From NCBI GenBank assembly GCA_964482515.1, contig CAYZXT010000002.1, positions 124,001 through 188,000 of the forward strand: DNA of 64,000 bases, given 5' to 3'. Positions 27,676 to 35,735 of the stretch are shown in pieces. How positions within the stretch are numbered: the stretch's first letter is position 1; the number at the start of each line of letters is the position of its first letter. The stretch comes from CAYZXT01 sp964482515. GTDB taxonomy: Bacteria; Elusimicrobiota; Elusimicrobia; FEN-1173. Under the pieces are notes generated by a model. That model worked only from the letters and a program-made list of their open reading frames with translations, did no database searches and was not told the DNA's origin. A program made the translations under genes and the position numbers.

Positions 27676-28503
27676 ATGACTAAAATATCTTTCACGAAAA
27701 TGCACGGCACCGGGAACGATTTCGTCGTCATCAACGGGATGCGCCGTCCGGTCAAGTTGAACGCGGCGCTGTCGCGCCGGCTCTGCGACCGGCACTTCGG
27801 CGTGGGCGCGGACCAGATTTTGGTCCTGGAGCCGTCCAGGAAGGCGGACTTCCGCATGCGCATCGTCAACGCGGACGGCTCCGAGGTGGAAATGTGCGGC
27901 AACGGCATCCGCTGCGCGGCCCATTACGCGTTCGAGCGCGGCATCGTCAAGACAAAGGACATGAGCGTGGAAACCCTGGCCGGGATCATCCGCCCTTCGC
28001 TCCAAAAAGACCTCGTGCGCGTGGACATGGGCGCGCCGGTCCTGGACGCGGAGAAAGTCCCCACGCGGGGCAAGGGCCGGGTCATCGACGCGCCTTTCCA
28101 CTGGACGGGGAACGAAGTCCGGATGACCTGCGTCTCCATGGGGAATCCCCACGCGGTGATCTTTGTGGACGACCTGTCCAAAGTTCCCGCCAACGTCTGG
28201 GGCCCGCAGATCGAGAACCATTCTTTTTTTCCGAAACGCGTGAACGTCGAATTCGTTCAGGTGATTTCTTCCCGGCGCGTGAAGGCCCGGGTCTGGGAGC
28301 GCGGCGCCGGTTTGACGCTGGCCTGCGGCACGGGGGCCTGCGCGATTGCGGTGGCCGGGGTCTTGACGGGACGTTTGCAGCGCGAAGCGACGGTTTCTTT
28401 GCCGGGCGGCGATTTGAAGGTGGAATGGGCCGCGGATGAGCACGTTTATATGACCGGCCCGGCGGCCCAAGTCTTTGACGGGGAGTTCGAATTAAATAAA
28501 TAA
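27676..28503 (+). CDS. dapF: Diaminopimelate epimerase
   Basis: A 275-aa enzyme that epimerises LL- to meso-diaminopimelate without a cofactor. The two catalytic cysteines are present: C74 in EMCGNGIRC and C217 in LACGTGACA. N-terminal FTKMHGTGNDFVVIN is standard. The downstream dapA gene is separated by an 83-bp spacer that holds a large hairpin, unlike the tight spacing elsewhere in the group. Meso-DAP is needed for lysine and usually for peptidoglycan cross-links. Confidence 0.96.
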   Translation: MTKISFTKMHGTGNDFVVINGMRRPVKLNAALSRRLCDRHFGVGADQILVLEPSRKADFRMRIVNADGSEVEMCGNGIRCAAHYAFERGIVKTKDMSVETLAGIIRPSLQKDLVRVDMGAPVLDAEKVPTRGKGRVIDAPFHWTGNEVRMTCVSMGNPHAVIFVDDLSKVPANVWGPQIENHSFFPKRVNVEFVQVISSRRVKARVWERGAGLTLACGTGACAIAVAGVLTGRLQREATVSLPGGDLKVEWAADEHVYMTGPAAQVFDGEFELNK

Positions 28504-28576
28504 GTTTGTCAGCGGAAGGCTAACTAAGCCGGAGTCGGGCCGTTCTCTCGGCACTCCGGCTAGCGCCTTCGCAAAC
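28504..28576 (+). promoter_or_regulatory. Large nested hairpin between dapF and dapA
   Basis: The spacer folds into nested stems: GTTTG (28504-28508) with CAAAC (28572-28576), GAAGGC (28515-28520) with GCCTTC (28565-28570), AGCCGGAGT (28527-28535) with ACTCCGGCT (28553-28561), and GCCG/CGGC (28539-28542/28549-28552) closing a TTCTCT loop. It ends just before the GGAGGA ribosome binding site of dapA (28577-28582). It is too short for the known lysine riboswitch. No T run follows. Confidence 0.6.
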
Positions 28577-28586
28577 GGAGGATGTC

Positions 28587-29489
28587 ATGTTTGAAGGCTC
28601 ATGCGTCGCGCTTGTCACGCCATTCAAGGACGGCCAGGTCGACGAAAAAAAACTCGAAGAACTGATCGAATTTCAGATCGCCAACGGCACGTCGACCATC
28701 GTGCCCTGCGGTACCACGGGCGAATCGCCCACGCTTTCCCACGCCGAACATAAGCGCGTGATCGCGCTGACCGTGAAGTACGTGCGCAAGCGCGTGCTGG
28801 TGATGGCGGGCACGGGGTCCAATTCCACGCGCGAAGCCATCGAGATGACGAAGTACGCCAAGGAGGCCGGCGTGGACGGGGCCCTCGTCGTCGTTCCCTA
28901 TTACAACAAGCCGACCCCCAAGGGTCTGATCGAACACTTCAAAGCCATCGCCCAGGCCGCGCCGCTCCCGATCATCGTCTACAACATCCCCGGGCGCTCG
29001 GGTGTGAACATGCTGCCCGCGACGATCATCGAGCTCGCCAGGGCGGAGAAGAACATCGTCGGCGTGAAGGAAGCCAGCGGCAACATCGACCAGGCCAGCG
29101 AACTGTCCGCGGTCCTGGGGCCGTCCTTCGACATCCTTTCCGGCGACGACTCCCTCACGCTTCCGATCATGTCGGTCGGCGGCAAGGGCGTGATCTCCGT
29201 GATGGCGAACATAGCGCCGAAGGACGTGGCGGAGCTTTGCAGCGCCTGGAAGGCCGGCAACGTGGCGCGCGCCCAGGAACTCCACTTGAAAATGTATCCC
29301 CTGATCAAGGCGCTCTTTCTGGAGACCAGCCCTATCCCGCTCAAGACGGCCATGGGGTGGATGGGGCTTTGCTCGCCGGAGATGCGGTCGCCCCTTGGCG
29401 GCATGGAAAAAATCAACGAGAACCGCCTGGCCACGGCGCTGAAGAATTACGGGTTGGTGGACCACCGGCCGGTGTCGGCGGCATCATAA
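28587..29489 (+). CDS. dapA: 4-hydroxy-tetrahydrodipicolinate synthase
   Basis: A 300-aa aldolase that condenses pyruvate with aspartate semialdehyde. The Schiff-base lysine is K161 in GVKEASGN; CGTTGESPTL (about 41-50) and YNIPGRSGVN (Tyr about 132) complete the active site. Length and motifs are normal. A strong GGAGGA precedes the ATG, adjoining the long hairpin of the spacer, so that structure could affect ribosome access. dapB follows after 12 bp. Confidence 0.97.
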   Translation: MFEGSCVALVTPFKDGQVDEKKLEELIEFQIANGTSTIVPCGTTGESPTLSHAEHKRVIALTVKYVRKRVLVMAGTGSNSTREAIEMTKYAKEAGVDGALVVVPYYNKPTPKGLIEHFKAIAQAAPLPIIVYNIPGRSGVNMLPATIIELARAEKNIVGVKEASGNIDQASELSAVLGPSFDILSGDDSLTLPIMSVGGKGVISVMANIAPKDVAELCSAWKAGNVARAQELHLKMYPLIKALFLETSPIPLKTAMGWMGLCSPEMRSPLGGMEKINENRLATALKNYGLVDHRPVSAAS

Positions 29490-29501
29490 CGAGGTAAAGC
29501 C

Positions 29502-30278
29502 ATGATCAAACTCGGCATTTGCGGCGTTGGCGGGCGGATGGGCGCGGCGATCCTGCACCAGGCGCTCAAGAACAAGGACATCAAGGTTTCCGGTTTTCTG
29601 GAACGTCCGGACAGCCCCCTCATCGGTAAAAAACTGGCGGACGTGGCCGTCAGCGGCGACATTCGCGACGTATTGAAGTCCGTGGACGTGCTGATCGATT
29701 TCACTTCGCCCGAGGCCACGGTGAAGAACGCGGAGGCGGTGGCCGCGGCCGGGAAATCGTTGGTGGTCGGGACCACGGGAATGGTCGGCGAGCTGCGCGA
29801 AAAATTCGTCGGCGCGGTGAAGAAGATTCCGGTGGTATTCTCTCCCAACATGAGCGTGAGCGCCAATGTGCTCTTCTCCGTCGCGGAGGAGATGGCGCGC
29901 CTGCTGCCGGGATATGACGCCGAGGTCGTGGAGATCCATCACAACTTGAAAAAGGACTCGCCGTCCGGAACGGCGCAGCGATTGGCCGACGCGGTGGCCA
30001 GGGGACGCGGGCAGAAGGACGGTTTCGTCTACGGCCGCCACGGGATGGTGGGCGAACGGAAATCCGCCGAGATCGGCGTGCACGCGCTGCGCGGCGGCGA
30101 CGTCGTCGGCGACCACACGGTCTTCTTCCTGGGACAGGGCGAGCGCGTCGAGCTGGTCCATCGCGTGACGTCGCGGGACGCCTTCGCCCACGGCGCCGTC
30201 GTCGCGGCCCAATGGCTCGCCGGCAAACCCGCGGGACTTTACGACATGCGCGACGTGCTGGGGCTGAATAAAAAGTAA
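29502..30278 (+). CDS. dapB: 4-hydroxy-tetrahydrodipicolinate reductase
   Basis: A 258-aa NAD(P)H-dependent reductase. Nucleotide-binding ICGVGGRMG is at the N-terminus, DFTSPEA and GTTG (about 86-89) follow, and the substrate site EIHHNLKKDSPSGTA is complete with its catalytic His and Lys. An AGGTAAAG-like SD precedes the start. The protein supplies tetrahydrodipicolinate, the substrate of DapL encoded two genes downstream. Confidence 0.97.
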   Translation: MIKLGICGVGGRMGAAILHQALKNKDIKVSGFLERPDSPLIGKKLADVAVSGDIRDVLKSVDVLIDFTSPEATVKNAEAVAAAGKSLVVGTTGMVGELREKFVGAVKKIPVVFSPNMSVSANVLFSVAEEMARLLPGYDAEVVEIHHNLKKDSPSGTAQRLADAVARGRGQKDGFVYGRHGMVGERKSAEIGVHALRGGDVVGDHTVFFLGQGERVELVHRVTSRDAFAHGAVVAAQWLAGKPAGLYDMRDVLGLNKK

Positions 30279-30283
30279 GCCGG

Positions 30284-30667
30284 ATGATCTTCCAAAAACT
30301 AAAGCGCCACTTCTCGGAAATTCTGGCCGACGATCAGCCGGAGGATGAGATTTACGATCCGGTCCACGTGGCCGTCGTTTTAGTGAGTTGCATGATCGGG
30401 CTTGGCGCGCTCTATTGGATGCTGTGGGCGCTTCTGGTCTGTGAAGGCGGTCTCGTCATGAAGATCGGGCCGGCGCTGCAAGTCCTCTTTACCGACAAGA
30501 CCCTGATGGATTTCGGCTACCAGGGGTATCCCTACCAGCTCGGCCTTTTCGAAGGCTGGATCGTCAACGTCGGCGGCTTGGCGGCCTGCCTGCTGACGAT
30601 TGCGGTCGCGTGGTTTTTTTATGGACGGATCAGCCGCCGGTTCCCTTTGAACCAAAGTTCGAATTAA
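30284..30667 (+). CDS. Two-span membrane protein in the dap operon, function unknown
   Basis: A 127-aa protein with two strong membrane helices (about residues 28-52 and 93-113) joined by a loop of about 40 residues that probably faces the periplasm (GPALQVLFTDKTLMDFGYQGYPYQ). The N-terminal ~25 residues are charged (ADDQPEDEIYD). It starts 5 bp after dapB and precedes dapL by 25 bp, so it is co-transcribed with lysine/DAP genes. I do not recognise the family and no enzyme motif is visible. Confidence 0.7.
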   Translation: MIFQKLKRHFSEILADDQPEDEIYDPVHVAVVLVSCMIGLGALYWMLWALLVCEGGLVMKIGPALQVLFTDKTLMDFGYQGYPYQLGLFEGWIVNVGGLAACLLTIAVAWFFYGRISRRFPLNQSSN

Positions 30668-30692
30668 CATCCCCTCATTCAAGGAGCGCATC

Positions 30693-31856
30693 GTGACTTT
30701 TTCCCCCGCTGAACGATTGACCAAACTGCCGCCGTACCTTTTCGTTTCCATCGACGAAAAAAAGAAGGCCGCCATCGCCAAGGGCGCGGACATCATTTCC
30801 CTGGGCGTCGGCGATCCCGACCTTCCCACGCCGGCCCACATCATTGAAGCCGGGCAAAAGGCCCTGGCCAAGGCGGCGAACCACCAATACCCCTTCGGCT
30901 CCGGGCTGAAGAGCTTCCGCACGGCCGTGGCGCAATGGTACAAGACGCGTTTCAATGTCGACCTGGACGTTGACACGGAGATCCACTCGCTCATCGGCTC
31001 CAAGGACGGGCTCACGCACCTGCCGCTCGCGTTCATCAACCCGGGAGACACCGTGCTGGTTCCCGAACCGGCGTATCCGGCCTACAATGCGGCCGTGATC
31101 CTGGCGGGCGGCGTGACGCAGTGGGTCCCGATCACGGAGAAGAACCGCTTCCTGCCGGATTTCTCCGCCGTGCCGAAGGACGTTTTGAAGAAGGCGAAGT
31201 TTCTCTTCCTGAATTTCCCCGGCAATCCCACGTCCGCTGTCGCCGACCGCCCGTTCTTCGAATCCGTCGTGAAATTGGCCAAGGAATACGGGTTTTTTGT
31301 CGCGCACGATGCGCCCTATTCGGAGATGTATTACGGCGAGCCGCCGATCTCCTTTCTCTCCGTGCCCGGCGCGAAGGACGTGGGCGTGGAATTCCATTCC
31401 TGCTCCAAGACCTACAACATGACGGGTTGGCGCATCGGCTGGGTCTGCGGCAACCGCGACATCGTGAAAGGCCTCGGGAAGCTGAAGGACAACTTCGACT
31501 CCGGCGTCTTCCAGGCGGTCCAGGAAGCCGGCATCGCGGCGCTGAGCGGTCCCCAGGACTGCGTGGCCGAGATGCGGAAGATTTATAAAGAGCGCCGGGA
31601 CGTTTGGGTGTCCGGTTTGCGGAAGCTTGGATGGAATGTGTTCGAGCCGCCGGCGACGTTCTACGTCTGGGCCCATGTGCCCGCCGGATACACGTCCACC
31701 AAAGCCGTGGAGCGCTTGCTGGAAGAAGCCCACATCGTCTGCACGCCAGGCTCCGGATTCGGCCCGTCGGGCGAAGGCTATGTCCGCTTCGCGCTCACCG
31801 TTCCCGTGAAGCGGCTGCAGGAAGCGTTGGCCAGAATCGAAAAGGTGAAATGGTAG
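30693..31856 (+). CDS. dapL: LL-diaminopimelate aminotransferase
   Basis: A 387-aa class I/II PLP aminotransferase. Markers: ISLGVGDPDLPTP (N-terminal), YPFGSGLKSFRTAVAQWY, NPGDTVLVPEPAYPAY, LNFPGNPTSAV, and the PLP lysine in SCSKTYNMTGWRIG. Placement directly with dapA, dapB, dapF and lysA makes LL-DAP aminotransferase (the DapL route, bypassing succinylated intermediates) the best call; a generic aminotransferase assignment is the alternative. The DapL route is known from plants, chlamydiae and scattered bacterial phyla. Confidence 0.9.
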   Translation: MTFSPAERLTKLPPYLFVSIDEKKKAAIAKGADIISLGVGDPDLPTPAHIIEAGQKALAKAANHQYPFGSGLKSFRTAVAQWYKTRFNVDLDVDTEIHSLIGSKDGLTHLPLAFINPGDTVLVPEPAYPAYNAAVILAGGVTQWVPITEKNRFLPDFSAVPKDVLKKAKFLFLNFPGNPTSAVADRPFFESVVKLAKEYGFFVAHDAPYSEMYYGEPPISFLSVPGAKDVGVEFHSCSKTYNMTGWRIGWVCGNRDIVKGLGKLKDNFDSGVFQAVQEAGIAALSGPQDCVAEMRKIYKERRDVWVSGLRKLGWNVFEPPATFYVWAHVPAGYTSTKAVERLLEEAHIVCTPGSGFGPSGEGYVRFALTVPVKRLQEALARIEKVKW

Positions 31857-31875
31857 ATTTCACCCCCCACCTTAA

Positions 31876-31898
31876 TCCTCCCCCTCAAGGGGGGAGGA
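31876..31898 (+). promoter_or_regulatory. Hairpin that contains the trmJ ribosome binding site
   Basis: TCCTCCCCC (31876-31884) pairs perfectly with GGGGGAGGA (31890-31898) around a 5-nt loop. The right arm is the only Shine-Dalgarno sequence for the gene starting at 31906. The C-rich block in front (from 31862) and this palindrome resemble the C-rich/G-rich intergenic repeats seen in many bacterial genomes. Confidence 0.6.
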
Positions 31899-31905
31899 GA
31901 ACAAG

Positions 31906-32637
31906 ATGTACATCCGCATTGTTTTAGTCCGTTCCCGCAACCCCTTGAACATCGGCGCCGCGGCCCGCGCCATGGCGAACTTCGGCCTGGGCGACATGGT
32001 CGTCGTCAATCCCTACCGCAAAGCCTGGCGCGAAACCGTGTCCGCCGTCGGCGCGGAGAAACTGGTATTGAACGCGCGCCTGGCGAAGAGCGTCAACGAA
32101 GCCGTGGCCGACTGCGATTTTGTTTTCGGCACCACAACGGTGCGCGACCGCCATTGGGACCGCCCCATCGTGAAGCTGCCGGACGTCTCCTCGTTTTTGA
32201 AGAAGCGCCGCACCCCGCCGCGAAAAATCGCGGTCCTCTTCGGTTCCGAGAAGACCGGCTTAAGCGCCGAGGAGTTGGAGCCCTGCCACGCCGTGTTGAC
32301 GATCCCCACCAGCGCGCAATGTCCGTCCATGAATCTGGGCCAGGCCGTGGCCGTGAGTTGTTATGAACTCATGCGGCAGAACAAGAAACTGGGGAGCGTC
32401 CGCAGAAGCGCCGAGTCGCTGCCGGCCAGCGCCGGGGACGTGGAGCGGGTGGCGATGAATCTGGAAAAACTTTTCACCGCCATTAATTATCTCTATTTCC
32501 TCTCGCCGGAAGTCCGCGCGAAGAAAATCCGCCGCACGCTCTACAATTGGGGCCTGCGCAAACCGGACTTGGCCTTGATCCACGGGCTTTGCCGTTACGC
32601 CATGAAACATGTACAGTCCCCGGCGAAGCGCTCGTAA
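31906..32637 (+). CDS. TrmJ/LasT-type RNA 2'-O-methyltransferase (SPOUT family)
   Basis: A 243-aa SPOUT methyltransferase. The family motifs are RIVLVRSRNPLNIGAAARAMANFG (motif 1), LFGSEKTGLSAEEL (motif 2) and PSMNLGQAVAVSCYEL (motif 3), which form the knotted SAM site. The C-terminal helical extension (about 165-240) fits TrmJ, which methylates the ribose of position 32 in some tRNAs; other SPOUT RNA methylases are possible. Its ribosome binding site is in a stable hairpin, and its end overlaps the start of folK by 29 bp. Confidence 0.85.
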   Translation: MYIRIVLVRSRNPLNIGAAARAMANFGLGDMVVVNPYRKAWRETVSAVGAEKLVLNARLAKSVNEAVADCDFVFGTTTVRDRHWDRPIVKLPDVSSFLKKRRTPPRKIAVLFGSEKTGLSAEELEPCHAVLTIPTSAQCPSMNLGQAVAVSCYELMRQNKKLGSVRRSAESLPASAGDVERVAMNLEKLFTAINYLYFLSPEVRAKKIRRTLYNWGLRKPDLALIHGLCRYAMKHVQSPAKRS

Positions 32638-33142
32638 AGTTCAGCCCGCCCGGGTTTTCATCGGGTTCGGCGCGAACATTCCGCCGCGCATGGATTATTT
32701 GCGCTGCGCCGCCTTCCTACTGCGGCGGCTTCCGGGCACGCAGGTGAGAAAACTCTCGCCGGTCTACGAAACGTCCCCGGTCGGTCCGAAGCAGGCGGAT
32801 TTTCTCAACGCGGCCGCTGAAATTTCAACCCAACTCAGTCCGGCCGATCTGCTGAAGGCGCTCAAGAAAACGGAACGCGAGCTGGGCCGCCGCCCGGGAA
32901 CGCGTTGGGGTCCGCGGGAGATCGACCTCGACATCTTGTTGTATGAAGCGCGCGTTGTCCGGTCGAGAAATCTGACCGTGCCCCATCCCGGTTTGAACGC
33001 ACGCAAGTTCGCGCTGAAACCCCTTTTGGATTTGGCGCCGCGGCTGCGCCACCCGGTTTCCGGAGAGCCGCTGCGTAAGCTTTATCGTCGATTGACGGGT
33101 CCCGGCCAAAGAATTAGACTGTATCGTAGACGCTGGAAATGA
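32609..33142 (+). CDS. folK: 6-hydroxymethyl-dihydropterin pyrophosphokinase
   Basis: A 177-aa HPPK, a step of folate synthesis that transfers pyrophosphate from ATP to hydroxymethyl-dihydropterin. Recognisable parts: VFIGFGAN at the N-terminus, SPVYETSPVGPKQADFLNAA, and the catalytic RWGPREIDLDILLY followed by VPHPGLNARKFALKPLLD. The ATG at 32609 gives a 16-residue basic lead before the domain and overlaps trmJ; no better start is visible. The stop overlaps panB by 4 bp. Other folate genes are not in this window. Confidence 0.9.
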   Translation: MYSPRRSARKVQPARVFIGFGANIPPRMDYLRCAAFLLRRLPGTQVRKLSPVYETSPVGPKQADFLNAAAEISTQLSPADLLKALKKTERELGRRPGTRWGPREIDLDILLYEARVVRSRNLTVPHPGLNARKFALKPLLDLAPRLRHPVSGEPLRKLYRRLTGPGQRIRLYRRRWK

Positions 33143-33951
33143 GAGCCCCCATGCCAACGAAGGTCACCACCTCCACACTCCTGGAAATGAAAAAGCGCGG
33201 CGAGAAGATCGCCGTCCTTACATGCTATGACGCCTCCATGGCGCGGCTGCTCGACGCCCATGAGATCGACGTCGTCCTGGTGGGCGATTCCGTCGCCAAC
33301 GTGAAGATGGGCCACGGCAGCACCATCCCCGTGACGTTGGAAGACATGCTCCTCTACACCCGCGCGGCGGCCCGCGGTATCCGGCGCGCGCTCCTGGTGG
33401 CGGACATGCCTTTCCTCAGCTATGAAATGGATCCCAGGGAAGCCGTGAAGAACGCCGGCGTCCTCGTGAAGTCCGGCGGCGCGGAGGCCGTGAAGGTGGA
33501 AGGCGGCGACGACATTCTTCCTTCGGTCAAGGCGCTGGTGAAAGCGCGCATCCCCGTGATCGGCCATCTCGGCCTGACGCCCCAATCCTATTTGAAGCTC
33601 GGCGGTTACCGCGTGCAGGGAAAATCATCGTCGGAAGCGGACAAAATCGTCAAACAAGCCAAACGCCTGGAGGCGGCCGGAGTGTTCGCCGTTGTCTTGG
33701 AGGCGATCCCGGCGGAACTCGGAAAACGGATTTCCCGCGCCTTGAAAATCCCCACCATCGGTATCGGCGCCGGGCGGGATTGCGACGGACAGGTGTTGGT
33801 TCTGGACGACATGCTCGGTCTCGGCGACGGCCTGGTCCCCAAGTTCGTGAAACGCTACGCCGAACTGCGGAAAGCGGCCGGGCGCGCGGTGCGCGAATAC
33901 CGCCTTGACGTCAAGGCCGGCCGTTTCCCCGGCAAAGAACACCAATATTAA
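33139..33951 (+). CDS. panB: Ketopantoate hydroxymethyltransferase
   Basis: A 270-aa enzyme of pantothenate synthesis that adds a hydroxymethyl group to 2-ketoisovalerate. Diagnostic segments are VLTCYDASMARLLD, VLVGDSVANVKMGHGSTIPVTLEDM and the catalytic Glu region VVLEAIPAELGKRIS with GIGAGRDCDGQVLVLDDMLG. Its ATGA start overlaps folK. panC follows after an intervening hydrolase. The step of PanE or IlvC and panD are not encoded in the window. Confidence 0.95.
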   Translation: MRAPMPTKVTTSTLLEMKKRGEKIAVLTCYDASMARLLDAHEIDVVLVGDSVANVKMGHGSTIPVTLEDMLLYTRAAARGIRRALLVADMPFLSYEMDPREAVKNAGVLVKSGGAEAVKVEGGDDILPSVKALVKARIPVIGHLGLTPQSYLKLGGYRVQGKSSSEADKIVKQAKRLEAAGVFAVVLEAIPAELGKRISRALKIPTIGIGAGRDCDGQVLVLDDMLGLGDGLVPKFVKRYAELRKAAGRAVREYRLDVKAGRFPGKEHQY

Positions 33952-33971
33952 ATCCGGCCCGGTTCCCGTCC

Positions 33972-34883
33972 ATGTCGCGGCTGCGCGCAATCCTTGAGAC
34001 GCCTCTCCCTATGACCTGGATCATCCTCGGCGGCATCACCGCGTTCATCCTCCTTTGGGGCTGGTATTCCTCCGGCCTCGTCATGCATCTGTCGCGCTTC
34101 CCGCTCCACGCCATCCCGGCGACCTTCGGTCTGCCCTCCGAAACGATCAATTTTTCGTCGGAAGACGGCGTCCCCTTGGCCGGATGGTTTATTGAAGCCT
34201 CTCCGGCTTCAGACGTCACATTGATCGTTTGCCACGGTTACGGTGCCAATCGGTCCGACGTGCTGCCGTCCACCCACTTCTTGAACAAACGCGGCGGATA
34301 CAATCTCTTATATTTCGATTTCCGCAACCACGGCGAAAGCGGCGGCAACGTGACGTCCCTCGGCGCCCTCGAGCAGCGTGACCTGCGCGCGGCCATCGCT
34401 TATCTGAAGAAGGAAAAGCCGGCCCAATGCGCGCGGCTGGGATTATTCGGGTTGTCCATGGGCGGATCGGTGGCGCTGTCGGTCGCGGCCAAAACGCCGT
34501 CCGTGGCCGCGGTGGCCGCGGAAAGCGCTTTCTCCTCTTATGACGAGGTGATCGCCCGCTTCGCGCGGCTTTTCTATCACGTGCCGCGCTACCCCTTCAT
34601 CCCGATAACGCTCACTTTCGTGAAACTGCGGTTCGGATTTACGCCCGATTCTTTCTCGCCGATCCATTCCATCGACCGGATTTCCCCGCGCCCGGTGTTT
34701 CTGATCCAGGGCGATAGCGACGCCCGGATGCCGGTGAGCGAAGGGGAAGCACTGTACGCGCGGGCGAAGGAGCCGAAGGCGCTTTGGACCGTCCCCGGCG
34801 CGGACCACGCCCAAGTGGCGGAGGTCGCGGGCGCGGAATTCGAGCGGCGGCTTTTGGAGTTCTTCGCGGGAGTCTTTAAATGA
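33972..34883 (+). CDS. Membrane-anchored alpha/beta hydrolase
   Basis: A 303-aa hydrolase with one N-terminal membrane helix (about 15-33) and a serine hydrolase fold. Catalytic triad candidates: S162 in GLSMGGS, D250 in QGDSDARMP and H279 in GADHAQV. The HGYGANRSD loop (88-96) forms the oxyanion region, and DFRNHGESGG is typical of the BEM46/FrsA-like group. The substrate is unknown. It sits between panB and panC and overlaps panC by 4 bp, which suggests co-expression with pantothenate genes though a functional link is unproven. Confidence 0.8.
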   Translation: MSRLRAILETPLPMTWIILGGITAFILLWGWYSSGLVMHLSRFPLHAIPATFGLPSETINFSSEDGVPLAGWFIEASPASDVTLIVCHGYGANRSDVLPSTHFLNKRGGYNLLYFDFRNHGESGGNVTSLGALEQRDLRAAIAYLKKEKPAQCARLGLFGLSMGGSVALSVAAKTPSVAAVAAESAFSSYDEVIARFARLFYHVPRYPFIPITLTFVKLRFGFTPDSFSPIHSIDRISPRPVFLIQGDSDARMPVSEGEALYARAKEPKALWTVPGADHAQVAEVAGAEFERRLLEFFAGVFK

Positions 34884-35734
34884 AAATCATTCGATCGCCG
34901 CAACGGATGCAGAAACTGGCCCTATCCTGGCGAAGGCGGGGAAAAACCGTCGGGTTCGTTCCGACCATGGGCGCGCTGCACGCAGGACACCTCTCTTTGA
35001 TTCATAGGGCCCGTCGGGAAAACAAGGCGGTCGTGGTGTCGATCTTCGTCAACCCGACGCAGTTCGGGCCCAAAGAGGATTTGAAAAAATACCCGCGGCC
35101 CTTCGCTCGTGACCGGAAGTTGTGCGCGGCGGCCGGCGCGGACGTGATTTTCTATCCGTCGCCCAAAGACATGTATCCACCGGAGTTTCAAACCTGGGTC
35201 GACGTGGAAAAGTTGTCCCGACCGATGGAAGGCAAGTCCCGCCCCGGGCATTTTCGCGGAGTGGCCACGGTGGTCGCGAAACTCCTCAACATCGTCCAGC
35301 CGGCGCGCGCCTATTTCGGACAGAAGGATTTCCAGCAGATGCGGATCGTCCGGCGCATGGTCGAAGACCTGAACATGCCCTTCGCGGTCGTTGCCTGCCC
35401 CACGGTGCGGGAGCCTGGCGGGCTGGCGATGTCGAGCCGCAACGCTTACCTTTCTCCGACGGAAAAACAGGCGGCCGAGGGGATTTCCCGCGCTTTACGG
35501 ACCGCCGCCGAACTGTTAAAATTCCCTTTCCACACCGCGTCCCGGCACGCCCTCGCGGCCGCGCGGCGGATCCTGCTAAGAATTCCGGGCGGGCGTTTGG
35601 AATATGTGGAGGCGCTGGACGCTGAAACGCTCCGGCCCCTCGCCCTCGCTTCCCGAAGCGCCGTTATTGCTGTCGCCCTGATGCTTGGCCCAACTCGTCT
35701 GATCGACAATATCCTGGTTTCCCGGAAACGATAA
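34880..35734 (+). CDS. panC: Pantothenate synthetase
   Basis: A 284-aa enzyme that joins pantoate and beta-alanine with ATP. Class I nucleotide-binding motif PTMGALHAGHLSLI (about 28-41), FVNPTQFGP, the GQKDFQQM segment and the C-terminal MSSRNAYL are all present. Normal length for the family. The ATG overlaps the previous stop. It is followed after 1 bp by nadB, so one transcript probably serves folate, CoA and NAD precursor supply. Confidence 0.96.
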   Translation: MKIIRSPQRMQKLALSWRRRGKTVGFVPTMGALHAGHLSLIHRARRENKAVVVSIFVNPTQFGPKEDLKKYPRPFARDRKLCAAAGADVIFYPSPKDMYPPEFQTWVDVEKLSRPMEGKSRPGHFRGVATVVAKLLNIVQPARAYFGQKDFQQMRIVRRMVEDLNMPFAVVACPTVREPGGLAMSSRNAYLSPTEKQAAEGISRALRTAAELLKFPFHTASRHALAAARRILLRIPGGRLEYVEALDAETLRPLALASRSAVIAVALMLGPTRLIDNILVSRKR

Positions 35735-35735
35735 C

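Noticed and set aside
28504..28586. Lysine riboswitch before dapA
   Set aside because: The spacer is only 83 bp and is a single rod, whereas the lysine riboswitch is about twice that size with a five-helix junction.
31862..31900. Intrinsic terminator after dapL
   Set aside because: The hairpin is GC-rich but is followed by AGAACAAG, not by a T run; it overlaps the next gene's SD instead.
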